Below are positions 49,760-58,057 of a stretch of 64,000 bases of DNA, piece by piece (the first letter of the stretch is position 1; the number at the start of each line of letters is the position of its first letter). The notes under the pieces were generated by a model. The model did no database searches, had not been told where the DNA came from, and saw only the letters and a program-made list of their open reading frames with translations. This DNA comes from Rheinheimera maricola. GTDB taxonomy: Bacteria > Pseudomonadota > Gammaproteobacteria > Enterobacterales > Alteromonadaceae. The stretch lies in assembly GCF_016918075.2 (NCBI RefSeq), contig NZ_JAERPS020000004.1, positions 310,001 through 374,000 of the forward strand, read 5' to 3'. The position numbers were made by a program, and so were the translations under genes.

Positions 49760-50680
49760 ATGAGCCTTGCCCTGATTATTCCCGACCGAAAACTGGAAGA
49801 CTTACAACAACGTCTGACGCAGGCGCTGCCAGACAGCCGTATTGAAATCTGGCCTGATATTTCAGACGCCGCTGCGGTAGAATTTGCAGTGGTATGGAAG
49901 CAACCGCCGGGCAGTCTGGCGGCGTTGCCCAATCTAAAAGCTATTCAGTGTTTTGGCGCCGGGGTAGATGCTATTTTGTCAGACACCACCTTGCCGGCTT
50001 TGCCAATAGCGCGCATTGTCGATCCGACATTAACGCAAACTATGCTGCGTTATCTAGATAGCGTGGTGAACCACTACAGACTAAGACTGGACCAGTTTAT
50101 TGCTCAGCAGCAGCAACAGTTATGGCAACCGAAAAGCCCGCGCCGTTTTCAACATATTTGTCTTTTAGGCTTAGGTGAATTAGGTGCTGCAGCCGCCGGC
50201 CACTTTGCGGCCTTGGGCTATCAGGTGACGGGCTGGTCGCGCACAGCTAAGCAGTTAGCGAACATTCAGTGTTTTAGTGCCTCAGCAGAGCTTTCGGCGG
50301 CGGTAGCTCAGGCCGATATCGTCATTTGTTTACTGCCATTAACGCCGGCAACCGAGTCTCTGCTGGATGCGGTATTTTTTAGCCAACTGAAAACCGGGGC
50401 TATTTTTATTAATGTGGCCCGCGGCGCCATAGTCGATGATGAGGCGTTGTTAGCAGCGCTAAACAATGGCCAGGTGCAGGCCGCGTGTCTGGACGTATTT
50501 CGCCAGGAGCCGCTGCCAGCAACACATCCGTTCTGGCAACATCCGGCAATCCTTATTACGCCGCATGTATCTGCTGTGACCAATGTCAGTACTGTAGTGG
50601 CACAAATTGCTGACAATTACCGTCGCAGCCAATGTGGTGAAGCAATGGCTAATTTGGTTGACGTGAACAAAGGTTATTAA
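49760..50680 (+). CDS. ghrA: Glyoxylate/hydroxypyruvate reductase A-type D-2-hydroxyacid dehydrogenase
   Basis: 306 residues. The NAD(P)-binding GLGELGAAAAGHF Rossmann motif (about 135-150) is followed by the GWSRT segment, which favours NADPH. The catalytic Arg lies in NVARGAIVDD, the Glu in DVFRQEPLP and the His in TPHVSAVTN. Family members reduce glyoxylate and hydroxypyruvate. It is followed after one base by the GNAT gene, with which it is likely co-transcribed. Confidence 0.88.
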   Translation: MSLALIIPDRKLEDLQQRLTQALPDSRIEIWPDISDAAAVEFAVVWKQPPGSLAALPNLKAIQCFGAGVDAILSDTTLPALPIARIVDPTLTQTMLRYLDSVVNHYRLRLDQFIAQQQQQLWQPKSPRRFQHICLLGLGELGAAAAGHFAALGYQVTGWSRTAKQLANIQCFSASAELSAAVAQADIVICLLPLTPATESLLDAVFFSQLKTGAIFINVARGAIVDDEALLAALNNGQVQAACLDVFRQEPLPATHPFWQHPAILITPHVSAVTNVSTVVAQIADNYRRSQCGEAMANLVDVNKGY

Positions 50681-50681
50681 T

Positions 50682-51275
50682 ATGACAACAACGCCGACAG
50701 AAACTGAAGTAACAACCTGGTTTTTACAGTTTGAAGGTGCAGCAAAATCTGACATCAGCTGGCCAGATGGTGTGCAACTGGTAGAAGCTAAAATTGCCTG
50801 CCCGGAGCTTAGCCAGTTTATGTTTCGTGCCGTGGGCGCGCGTTGGCAATGGTTTAGCCGATTAAGTTGGAACTATCAGCAGTGGTTCGACTATTTAACC
50901 ACGCAACAGGTTCGTACCTGGCTGCTGTGGGTACAAGGCACACCTGCAGGCTACATTGAACTGTTAAAACACACTGATCAAAGCGTAGAAATTAAATTTT
51001 TTGGTTTATTACCCCAGTTCATAGGTCAGCGGTTGGGCCAACCGTTAGCCGAGGCTGCTGTGACGCTGGCGGCACAGTGGCAAGCCAGCCGTATCTGGTT
51101 ACATAGCTGCAGTGCCGATCATCCGTCGGCGTTAAAAAACTATCAGCAAGCCGGCTTTGTTATTACTGATATTCAGCACAGTACAGAAGCTTTACCCTTA
51201 CTGAACGATAACCGGTTACTGGCAGAAGAATTTGTTTATTCTGCTCTGACGTATCATATTGAAAGAGCTGGTTAA
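50682..51275 (+). CDS. GNAT family N-acetyltransferase
   Basis: 197 residues. The C-terminal two-thirds has the GNAT pattern: VQGTPAGYIELL, VEIKFFGLLPQFIGQRLGQPLAEAA (CoA-binding Q..G...G loop shape) and ALKNYQQAGFVI. An N-terminal extension precedes it. The substrate is unknown. It starts one base after the ghrA-like stop, and nothing follows for 110 bases, so the two form a short operon. Possibly it acetylates a product or target related to its neighbour, but there is no direct evidence. Confidence 0.8.
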   Translation: MTTTPTETEVTTWFLQFEGAAKSDISWPDGVQLVEAKIACPELSQFMFRAVGARWQWFSRLSWNYQQWFDYLTTQQVRTWLLWVQGTPAGYIELLKHTDQSVEIKFFGLLPQFIGQRLGQPLAEAAVTLAAQWQASRIWLHSCSADHPSALKNYQQAGFVITDIQHSTEALPLLNDNRLLAEEFVYSALTYHIERAG

Positions 51276-51286
51276 ATACACAGTTA

Positions 51287-51315
51287 TTGTAACTTTATTA
51301 CAACTTAACTACACT
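51287..51315 (+). promoter_or_regulatory. Candidate promoter of the 38-residue small protein gene
   Basis: TTGTAA (51287-51292), a 17-base spacer and TACACT (51310-51315). Transcription would start near 51322, giving a 65-base leader with a small hairpin (GGTTT/AAACC, 51323-51342). Confidence 0.55.
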
Positions 51316-51386
51316 CAGTGTCGGTTTGGGGAAAGCTAAACCAAGTTGCTAATTAAAATAATAAAAATATGTTACTGAGGTTAGTT

Positions 51387-51503
51387 ATGAGTAAAGCGTC
51401 CAGTCGTGGTTTTGGCTTTACCGCAATCGCTGTTGTTGTTTGTTTAATGGCGTTATCGGCATTCTTGACCAAAGCCGAAGCTGTCTGCCTGTTGTGTGGA
51501 TAG
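51387..51503 (+). CDS. 38-residue hydrophobic small protein with C-terminal CxxC
   Basis: ATG at 51387 with GAGG seven bases upstream. The product starts MSKASSRGFGFTAIAVVVCL and ends ALSAFLTKAEAVCLLCG. It has a short basic N-terminus, one hydrophobic helix (about 10-27) and a C-terminus AVCLLCG with a CxxC pair. It could be a single-span membrane protein with an exposed cysteine pair, or a signal peptide releasing a tiny peptide. No family is recognised. A promoter-like sequence before it and a strong terminator 34 bases after it frame a complete transcription unit, which argues that it is real. Confidence 0.7.
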   Translation: MSKASSRGFGFTAIAVVVCLMALSAFLTKAEAVCLLCG

Positions 51504-51537
51504 CAGGAATCGAACTCTGTCAAACGGATTGACTAAT

Positions 51538-51564
51538 ACTCACCCCCGCATGTCGGGGGTGAGT
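51538..51564. terminator. Bidirectional terminator between the small protein gene and smrA
   Basis: ACTCACCCCCG pairs perfectly with CGGGGGTGAGT around CATGT, followed on the plus strand by TATTT. It lies between convergent genes. Confidence 0.8.
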
Positions 51565-52154
51565 TATTTCTGGGCGCCGCGTTTACTGTGTAGTTCGCGG
51601 TTGTCGCGTTTTTGCTCAGCATTCTTTTGCAACAATACGTACGTGGCAGAGTAACCACCATGCTGTTTTTGCGCGGTGTTGCAAGCCAGTACAATGGGCA
51701 TTTGTGGCAACCACTTAAACACATAACTGCGTAAAATTGCCGGATGAGGTTTGCTGTTGCGGCCCATACCGTGATGAATAAGCAAAGTGCGGATGCCACG
51801 TTTGTGGCAATCTTCAATAAAAATGAATAACTCGCGCCTGGCGTCGGTCAAACTTTTACCCAGCAGATTTAACGTAGCATCGGTCTGGTATTTACCAAGA
51901 CGCAGATTGCGATAAACGCCATCTTGGACGCCGTCTTTCTTGTAAGTAAAGGGTTCATCCGGTTGCACCAGCTCTACATACTCAAGGCTAAGGTAGTTGG
52001 CATCATATTCCATCTCCTGCTCTGCTGCCTTGCGCCTGGCTTGCTGTGCCAGAGTGGGGCTAAACTCACCGTGCTCTGGCAATACTTCGTCCTGCGACAT
52101 AGGTTTAACACCAGACATCTCTTGCAGAAACAAATCTAAATCGTCGTTTTGCAT
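51564..52154 (-). CDS. smrA: Smr domain endonuclease SmrA
   Basis: 196 residues from the ATG at 52154; an ATG 18 bases upstream is also possible, but MQNDDLDLFLQEM looks like the family start. The C-terminal Smr domain (about 95-185) has TLNLLGKSLTDARRELFIFI and the LLIHHGMGRNSKPHPAILRSYVF segment with the HGxG motif. SmrA-type proteins are nicking endonucleases of the MutS2 C-terminal family. No MutS part is attached. It ends inside a shared hairpin with the convergent small gene. Confidence 0.9.
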   Translation of the reverse strand: MQNDDLDLFLQEMSGVKPMSQDEVLPEHGEFSPTLAQQARRKAAEQEMEYDANYLSLEYVELVQPDEPFTYKKDGVQDGVYRNLRLGKYQTDATLNLLGKSLTDARRELFIFIEDCHKRGIRTLLIHHGMGRNSKPHPAILRSYVFKWLPQMPIVLACNTAQKQHGGYSATYVLLQKNAEQKRDNRELHSKRGAQK

Positions 52155-52225
52155 ACTGGGTACTCTTGTCATTCGGGGTCAGTGATTATAGCCCGGGCGG
52201 ATACGCGACAAAAGTGTTCGTGTAG

Positions 52226-52510
52226 TTATTCTGGTTGCGTCGTTGTGTTTAGCAACGTTGTTGTGTTCTGCTGGCTTTGTGCGGTTTTACGTGCTTTAGC
52301 AAAACGGAGTAAGTAATACGCATTTATTAATAATACTAATAAGTTTGAAATTACGCCCTGTGGAATATCAATATGGCTATAGTAAACGAATAGCAGGCTG
52401 CAACCGATTAATGTCGCTAAACGCAGCCAAAATACATCTTTAATAAAAAATGCGCCAATACATATAGTTAGGCCAATCCAGCTAATAATATCAAAGATGA
52501 TGTTTTCCAT
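52226..52510 (-). CDS. YgjV-like small inner membrane protein
   Basis: 94 residues with three hydrophobic helices (about 8-25, 28-46, 52-68) and a Thr/Gln/Asn-rich soluble tail. The spacing (IISWIGLTICIGAFFIKD, LRLATLIGCSLLFVYY, GVISNLLVLLINAYYLLR) resembles YgjV-family proteins of unknown function. The C-terminal tail TTTLLNTTTQPE is low complexity. It is monocistronic, with an upstream 175-base gap shared with the divergent gene. Confidence 0.65.
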   Translation of the reverse strand: MENIIFDIISWIGLTICIGAFFIKDVFWLRLATLIGCSLLFVYYSHIDIPQGVISNLLVLLINAYYLLRFAKARKTAQSQQNTTTLLNTTTQPE

Positions 52511-52694
52511 GCCGCTTTCCTAAGCAAAACTATGGTTGAAATTTTCGCGCATTATGCTGCTCTGAGCAGTGATGCTCAACTGAGTAATTTTATAACATTC
52601 ACATTAATTAAACTGATGCGATTTTGTCGTGGTGTGCATTTTTTATACTCTGAGCTACACTTAATCTGAGCTGAACAAAGGATAGGTGTTCGTT

Positions 52695-53096
52695 ATGCTG
52701 CCAATGAAATTGTATGAAATTTTGCCTTATGGTTATGTCGCTGCAGGTAGCTCAGTTATGCTGAGCGTTGAGTCATGGCTGGCATTAGTGTCGGGCTTGC
52801 TGATTATGATAGCCGGTGCAGTTATTTGGGTATTGCGTTCTGATAATAGGCGTTCAGATATGCGAAACGCCAGAGAGAAGTACGGTGGTGTGCTACCTTT
52901 CTGGTTATATGAACTGCTGCCGTTTAGTTATTTCATCCTGGCATTGCTGTTATTTAGTGCGACCAGCAACATGTATGTTTATCCTTCAGCGATGATTTTG
53001 ATGATTGTCGGCCTACAGTTGTGGTTGTTGCGTGGTAGCTATCGTAAGCATAGCCGGCCTAAAATTGCATTAAGGCCGGTGCGTTATCGTAGTTAA
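52695..53096 (+). CDS. Membrane protein with internal duplication
   Basis: 133 residues from the ATG at 52695, with AGG before it (GTG at 52686 also in frame). Four hydrophobic helices are arranged as two copies of one unit. Copy 1 starts LPMKLYEILPYGY (about residue 2) and copy 2 LPFWLYELLPFSY (about residue 70). Each is followed by two helices and a basic loop (RSDNRRSDMRNAREK; RGSYRKHSRPK). No family is recognised. The convergent M28 peptidase gene ends 10 bases away. Confidence 0.7.
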   Translation: MLPMKLYEILPYGYVAAGSSVMLSVESWLALVSGLLIMIAGAVIWVLRSDNRRSDMRNAREKYGGVLPFWLYELLPFSYFILALLLFSATSNMYVYPSAMILMIVGLQLWLLRGSYRKHSRPKIALRPVRYRS

Positions 53097-53105
53097 CCTA
53101 CTGCA

Positions 53106-54437
53106 TTATTTGCGCAGATCCAGCTGGCTGTTGGCTATTGCAGTGGTTGTGATAAGCCAGGCTTCCAGATTTTGCTGCATGGCTGCAGGCTCTATCTTGT
53201 CCATGGTATCGTTTGGGGTGTGATGGTAATCAAAATAATCAGTGCCATCTTGTTGCAGGCTGGCAACCGGCACACCCTGTGCTTTTAACACTGAAACATC
53301 TGGCCCGCCAGACGCAGTGTTATCACCCAGGGCTATTCCCAGATGGGCTAGCTTTTTTTGTAGTGCGCTGCCAAAAGGTAACGAATTGTTACCAAAGCCA
53401 GTATCAAGACGCCAGATACGCCCAGCACCAAAATCAGACTCTGACGCAAACACGTGTTGTTTTAGATTGTCGGCATGTTTAGCGGCGTAGGCACGCGCAC
53501 CCACTAAGCCTCCTTCTTCGTTCCCGAACAATACCACCCGTACCGTACGCTCCGGTTGTGCCTGTTGTTTTAACAGAGCACCGGTCGCCATAACAATGCC
53601 TACACCAGCGCCATCATCTAAGGCACCTGTGCCTTCGTCCCATGAATCAAGATGTGCGCTGATCAGTACAATTTCGTCAGGTCTTTTGCTACCGGTAATC
53701 TCGGCAATCACATTGTGGCTAATAACTTCGCCCGGCAGCTTATTTTGCATTTGTAACTGTAAACTTAGCTCTGGTTGGAGACGTAACATTTTATCAAGCT
53801 GTATCGCATCCGGAACTGAGATTGCCGCCGCGGGAATACGGGCTACGTCATCGCTATAGCGCATAATGCCGGTATGAGCAAAACGATTAATACTGGTGCC
53901 AACTGAGCGAATGATAATAGCTTTAGCACCAAGTTTTGCAGCTTCTACAGCACCTTGCGCCCGGGCACCAACGACCGAACCATAAAAGGTACCCAGTTTA
54001 TCTTTACCCATGCTTTTGTTAATAAAAACAATCTTATCTTTTACCTGTGCTGACGTTGCAGTTTTAAGCTGTTCAAGGCTATCAAACTGGACAACCTGGG
54101 CTGAAATGCCGTCAAATGGAGTGCCGACAGATCCGCCTAGTGCAGTAACAACCAAGTTTTGATGAAAGGGAGCACTGACAGTAAGGCTGGCTTGGCCACG
54201 TTGCCAGTACTGCATGGTAAAAGGCTCAACCCACACTTTGTCATAACCGAGCTGCTTAAATTTTTTCTCTGCCCAAGCCACGGCTCTGGCATCAGCCTCG
54301 CTACCCGCAAGGCGTTGCCCCACCTCAACTGTTAGCGATTCGGTAAGCTGATAGGCTAAGGTGTTATCCAAGTTTAAATTTTGTGCAGACAGCTGCAGGC
54401 TTAAAAATGCTGCAATGCCAGTTAACCAGAGTTTCAT
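53106..54437 (-). CDS. Secreted M28 family zinc aminopeptidase/carboxypeptidase Q-like
   Basis: 443 residues. A signal peptide (about 1-18, ..LSLQLSAQ) precedes a PA-like insert (about 120-250) and the M28 catalytic domain. Metal and catalytic residues are visible in ISAHLDSWDEGTGALDDGAG, FGNEEGGLVGARAY, ESDFGAG and DYFDYHHTPNDTMD. Family members are periplasmic or secreted exopeptidases; the closest general layout is carboxypeptidase Q. It is convergent with the duplicated membrane protein gene and divergent from hlyU. Confidence 0.9.
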   Translation of the reverse strand: MKLWLTGIAAFLSLQLSAQNLNLDNTLAYQLTESLTVEVGQRLAGSEADARAVAWAEKKFKQLGYDKVWVEPFTMQYWQRGQASLTVSAPFHQNLVVTALGGSVGTPFDGISAQVVQFDSLEQLKTATSAQVKDKIVFINKSMGKDKLGTFYGSVVGARAQGAVEAAKLGAKAIIIRSVGTSINRFAHTGIMRYSDDVARIPAAAISVPDAIQLDKMLRLQPELSLQLQMQNKLPGEVISHNVIAEITGSKRPDEIVLISAHLDSWDEGTGALDDGAGVGIVMATGALLKQQAQPERTVRVVLFGNEEGGLVGARAYAAKHADNLKQHVFASESDFGAGRIWRLDTGFGNNSLPFGSALQKKLAHLGIALGDNTASGGPDVSVLKAQGVPVASLQQDGTDYFDYHHTPNDTMDKIEPAAMQQNLEAWLITTTAIANSQLDLRK

Positions 54438-54654
54438 TTCGACAGGTTCCTATTGATAGTGAATGTGCTGAATGTAACAGGTTTTTTTTATGCATCGAAC
54501 TGCTTTAGCTGAAATGCATTTTTTAGCCGTTAAGTGCATTTTTGCAGAGCTTAACGGAAAAATTGTGATTCTTTGTTAAATAAGAATGATTATATTGTCG
54601 CTTTAAGTCTAAATCGGTAATATTAAGCCTTCTAGACAGACAGAGTTAAGTGCA

Positions 54655-54957
54655 ATGAATTTACAAGACATGCTGAAAAACTCCGCCAAGGCAGTAAAGC
54701 TGTTAAAAGCGGTGTCGAATGAGCGTAGGTTACTAATCCTCTGCCATTTGCTCGAAGGCGAGTTATCAGTAGGTGAAATGAACGAGAAACTGGAATTAAG
54801 CCAGTCAGCGCTATCTCAGCATTTGGCGTTGTTACGTAAAAACAAACTGGTGAAAACTCGTAAAGAAGCGCAAACCGTATTTTACAGCCTGAATAGTAAA
54901 GAAGTAGAAGCGTTAATTGCGTTAATGCACAAGTTGTATTGTTCTGACAACGCTTGA
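54655..54957 (+). CDS. hlyU: HlyU-like ArsR family transcriptional regulator
   Basis: 100 residues. A winged helix-turn-helix protein with NERRLLILCHLLEGELSVGEM and the recognition segment LSQSALSQHLALLRKNKLV, then TRKEAQTVFYSLNS. The whole sequence closely follows Vibrio HlyU, a regulator of hemolysin genes that responds to reactive sulfur or oxygen through two cysteines. Here Cys30 and Cys96 sit at matching places. No toxin gene is nearby, so targets are unknown. It has a terminator directly after it. Confidence 0.85.
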   Translation: MNLQDMLKNSAKAVKLLKAVSNERRLLILCHLLEGELSVGEMNEKLELSQSALSQHLALLRKNKLVKTRKEAQTVFYSLNSKEVEALIALMHKLYCSDNA

Positions 54958-54977
54958 GAGAGACGAAATTGAGCAAC

Positions 54978-55004
54978 AAAAAAGCCGGCAAAGCCGGCTT
55001 TTTT
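54978..55004. terminator. Bidirectional terminator between hlyU and rpsT
   Basis: AAAAAAGCCGGC pairs with GCCGGCTTTTTT around AAA, 21 bases after hlyU and 15 before the end of convergent rpsT. Confidence 0.93.
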
Positions 55005-55018
55005 GTTGGAACTGTGTC

Positions 55019-55288
55019 TTAAGCGGCGCTTAATGCCTTAACACGGGCATTTAAACGAGCTTTATGACGTGCTGCTTTGTTCTTGTGGATCAGACCTTTA
55101 GAGGCCATACGATCAAGAACAGGCACCATTTTCTTGAATGCTTCAGTTGAAGCAGTTACGTCAGCAGTTAATACCGCCGCGTAGGTTTTCTTTATGAAAG
55201 TACGCATCATAGAACGTTGCGAAGCATTTTGCTGACGACGTTTTTCTGATTGAATTGCGCGCTTCTTAGCAGACTTAATGTTAGCCAA
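55019..55288 (-). CDS. rpsT: 30S ribosomal protein S20
   Basis: 89 residues, standard length. S20 binds 16S rRNA early in 30S assembly. The basic start [18 protein letters not shown] and the helical bundle ending [20 protein letters not shown] are diagnostic. An AGGAG ribosome-binding site precedes the ATG. It is divergent from murJ across 175 bases, the same neighbourhood as in E. coli, where rpsT lies by ribF, ileS and lspA. Confidence 0.99.
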   Translation of the reverse strand: MANIKSAKKRAIQSEKRRQQNASQRSMMRTFIKKTYAAVLTADVTASTEAFKKMVPVLDRMASKGLIHKNKAARHKARLNARVKALSAA

Positions 55289-55463
55289 GGTAACACTCCT
55301 AAAAAACTAAACCGGACCCATCAAAGGCCGCATAATATGCCTATTTAATGGCCCGTTGTCAAATGCTTTAACGGTAAAGTCACAGATTTTAATCTAACAG
55401 CCTACTGGTAATCAGTCGCACTAACGGGGCAAAATAGCCGCTGGTAAATAGAAGGATGTGTAA

Positions 55464-57038
55464 GTGTCAGCAAAGTTATTAAAATCAGGCCTGATTGTCA
55501 GCTTTATGACATTAATATCCCGCGTACTCGGGTTGATGCGTGATGTGGTCGTGGCCAACTTTATCGGCGCTGGTGCGGCGGCCGACGTGTTCTTTTTTGC
55601 TAACCGGATCCCTAATTTTTTGCGGCGTTTGTTTGCCGAGGGCGCTTTTTCGCAAGCCTTTGTGCCGCTGCTGGCCGAAGTGAAAGCCAAACATGGTGAT
55701 GATGCCGTGCGCGAATTACTGGCTAAAGTTACCGGTAGTTTAGGGGTAGTCGTTACGCTGGTCACCTTATTTGGCGTGATTGCCTCACCGCTGGTGGCGA
55801 TGTTATTCGGTATGGGCTGGTTTGTGGAATGGTTAAATGATGGCCCTGAAGCGCATAAGTTCGAGCTGGCCAGCCTGATGCTGAAAATTACTTTTCCGTA
55901 TCTTTGGTTTATTAGTTTAGTCGCGTTGTCTGGCGCTGTACTCAATACCTATAACCGTTTTGCCGTGGCTGCCTTTACGCCGGTGTTTTTAAATATTGCT
56001 ATTATTGCCTGCGCGGTATTGCTGGCACCAACGCTGGACGAGCCGGCACTGGCGCTGGCCTGGGGCGTCTTTATCGGCGGTGTGGTGCAGTTATTGTTTC
56101 AGTTGCCGTTTTTAGCCAAAGCCGGCTTGTTGGTGTGGCCAAAGTGGGGCTGGCGCGATGAGAACGTCACGAAAATTCGCAAATTGATGCTGCCAGCGCT
56201 GTTTGGCGTATCAGTAAGCCAGATTAATTTATTGCTTGATACGGTGATCGCCTCGTTTTTACTTACCGGCGCGGTGAGCTGGTTGTACTACTCCGACCGT
56301 CTGATTGAATTTCCGTTGGGTTTATTCGGTATCGCTATTGCGACGGTTATCTTACCGAATTTATCGCGCCATCATGCGACTGAAAATACCGAGCGTTTTA
56401 GCCAGACACTGGATTGGTCGCTGCGCTTCGTTGCTTTGTTTGGCATACCCGCGATGGCCGGGTTAATGGTATTAGCACAGCCTATTATTGCGCTGCTGTT
56501 TATGCGCGGCGAGTTTAGCCAAAACGATGTGTTGATGGTGTCTTACAGCTTGGTTGCCTACAGCACAGGCTTGCTAAGTTATATGCTGATAAAAGTGCTG
56601 GCACCGGGTTTTTATGCCCGCCAGGATATTAAAACTCCGGTGCGTATCGGCATTATTGCAATGGTTGCCAATATGCTGTTTAACCTGATGTTGGCGCCGT
56701 TTTTAAGTTATGTTGGTCTGGCACTGGCAACCGCAATGTCGGCCAGTTTGAATGCATTTTTACTGTATCGCGGTTTAAAATTAGCCGGCGTGTACCAACT
56801 AAGTAAAACCAGCGCGTTATTTTTACTGAAGCTAATTCTGGCTAGCCTGATGATGGCTGCGTTGCTGTATTGGCAAACGCCAACGTTAAACGACTGGGTA
56901 GTGCTTAGTTTTACGACTCAGGTTTGGCGCCTATGTCTGCTGTGTGGCCTGGCTGTAGTCGGCTACTTTAGTGTATTGTGGCTATTTGGGGTGCGGTTAG
57001 CGCATTTTCGGACCAATTCTGTTGCTGAAAGCAATTGA
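55464..57038 (+). CDS. murJ: Lipid II flippase MurJ
   Basis: 524 residues with GTG start (AAGGA seven bases upstream). An essential MOP-superfamily transporter that flips lipid II across the inner membrane. About 14 hydrophobic segments are seen. The N-terminal SGLIVSFMTLISRVLGLMRD, the FFFANRIPNFLRRLFAEGAFSQAFVP hallmark (central-cavity arginine) and the conserved GLLSYMLIKVLAPGFYAR are present. It precedes ribF by about 50 bases. Confidence 0.97.
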   Translation: MSAKLLKSGLIVSFMTLISRVLGLMRDVVVANFIGAGAAADVFFFANRIPNFLRRLFAEGAFSQAFVPLLAEVKAKHGDDAVRELLAKVTGSLGVVVTLVTLFGVIASPLVAMLFGMGWFVEWLNDGPEAHKFELASLMLKITFPYLWFISLVALSGAVLNTYNRFAVAAFTPVFLNIAIIACAVLLAPTLDEPALALAWGVFIGGVVQLLFQLPFLAKAGLLVWPKWGWRDENVTKIRKLMLPALFGVSVSQINLLLDTVIASFLLTGAVSWLYYSDRLIEFPLGLFGIAIATVILPNLSRHHATENTERFSQTLDWSLRFVALFGIPAMAGLMVLAQPIIALLFMRGEFSQNDVLMVSYSLVAYSTGLLSYMLIKVLAPGFYARQDIKTPVRIGIIAMVANMLFNLMLAPFLSYVGLALATAMSASLNAFLLYRGLKLAGVYQLSKTSALFLLKLILASLMMAALLYWQTPTLNDWVVLSFTTQVWRLCLLCGLAVVGYFSVLWLFGVRLAHFRTNSVAESN

Positions 57039-57088
57039 TTAAGTGGTTATAATGCGCGGTTTGTAGTCAAAGGTCAGATACGGCAGGC

Positions 57089-58057
57089 ATGGAGTTAATT
57101 CGCGGCTTACACAATATTCAGCCTCAGCATCGTGGCTGTGTATTGACCATTGGTAATTTTGACGGCGTGCACCTCGGGCATCGTGCAGTGCTGGCCAAAG
57201 TGGTTGCCATTGCCAGACAAATGCAGTTGCCATCTTGCGTGATGCTATTTGAACCGCAGCCGCTGGAGGTATTTGCTGGTGATGCTGCGCCGGCACGGTT
57301 AACGCGGTTTCGGGAAAAATATGAAGCGCTGGCCCAGCTGGGGGTAGACCGCTTGCTATGTGTGCATTTTACCCCGGCTTTTGCCGCGCAGGCACCGGAG
57401 CAATTTATTCAGCAGTTGCTGTTAAGACAACTGGGTGTAGAGCAGTTAATCGTAGGCGATGATTTTCGTTTCGGTAAAAACCGCAGTGGCAGTTTTGACT
57501 TGCTGGCACTGGCTGCTGAACAGCATCAGTTTGGCCTTTATAGCACCTCTAGTTTGCTGCTGGGTAAACAGCGTATTAGCAGCACACTGATCCGCCAAGC
57601 ACTGGCAGAAGATAAGTTAACGCTGGCAGCCGAGATGCTAGGCCGGCCTTTTGCGTTAACCGGGCGGGTTAGGCATGGCCGTAAACTAGGCCGCGATCTC
57701 GGCTTTCCAACCGCCAATGTGTTTTTATACCGGCGTAAGTTGCCGGTGGCTGGGGTTTACGCCATAACAGCCAACACGGTGTTTGGCACGCATTATGGCG
57801 TGGCCAATATTGGCAACCGGCCCACGGTGCAAGGCCAGCGGCAACAACTTGAAGCGCACTTGTTTGATTTTAAAGGCGATTTATACGGTAGCCAAATAGA
57901 AGTGTTATTGCAGCATAAATTGCGCAGTGAACAACGGTTTGATTCTCTGGCTCAGTTACAGCAACAAATTGCCGCGGATGTCAGTGCGGCAAAAGCATTT
58001 TTTCAGCATGGTGCCTTAGCCCATGCTTCTATTGATAAGACGGAACCCAACGGATGA
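57089..58057 (+). CDS. ribF: Bifunctional riboflavin kinase/FAD synthetase RibF
   Basis: 322 residues. The N-terminal FAD synthetase domain (about 14-180) has [15 protein letters not shown] and the later [12 protein letters not shown] and [10 protein letters not shown] motifs. The C-terminal riboflavin kinase domain (about 185-310) has [16 protein letters not shown] and [10 protein letters not shown]. It makes FMN and FAD from riboflavin. Its stop overlaps the ileS start by four bases, so it heads a coupled operon with ileS-lspA-fkpB-ispH. Confidence 0.97.
   Translation: MELIRGLHNIQPQHRGCVLTIGNFDGVHLGHRAVLAKVVAIARQMQLPSCVMLFEPQPLEVFAGDAAPARLTRFREKYEALAQLGVDRLLCVHFTPAFAAQAPEQFIQQLLLRQLGVEQLIVGDDFRFGKNRSGSFDLLALAAEQHQFGLYSTSSLLLGKQRISSTLIRQALAEDKLTLAAEMLGRPFALTGRVRHGRKLGRDLGFPTANVFLYRRKLPVAGVYAITANTVFGTHYGVANIGNRPTVQGQRQQLEAHLFDFKGDLYGSQIEVLLQHKLRSEQRFDSLAQLQQQIAADVSAAKAFFQHGALAHASIDKTEPNG

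Noticed and set aside
54585..54605. Possible Fur box before hlyU (ATAA...TTAT)
   Set aside because: The half-site spacing does not fit the 19-base Fur box and the region is simply AT-rich.
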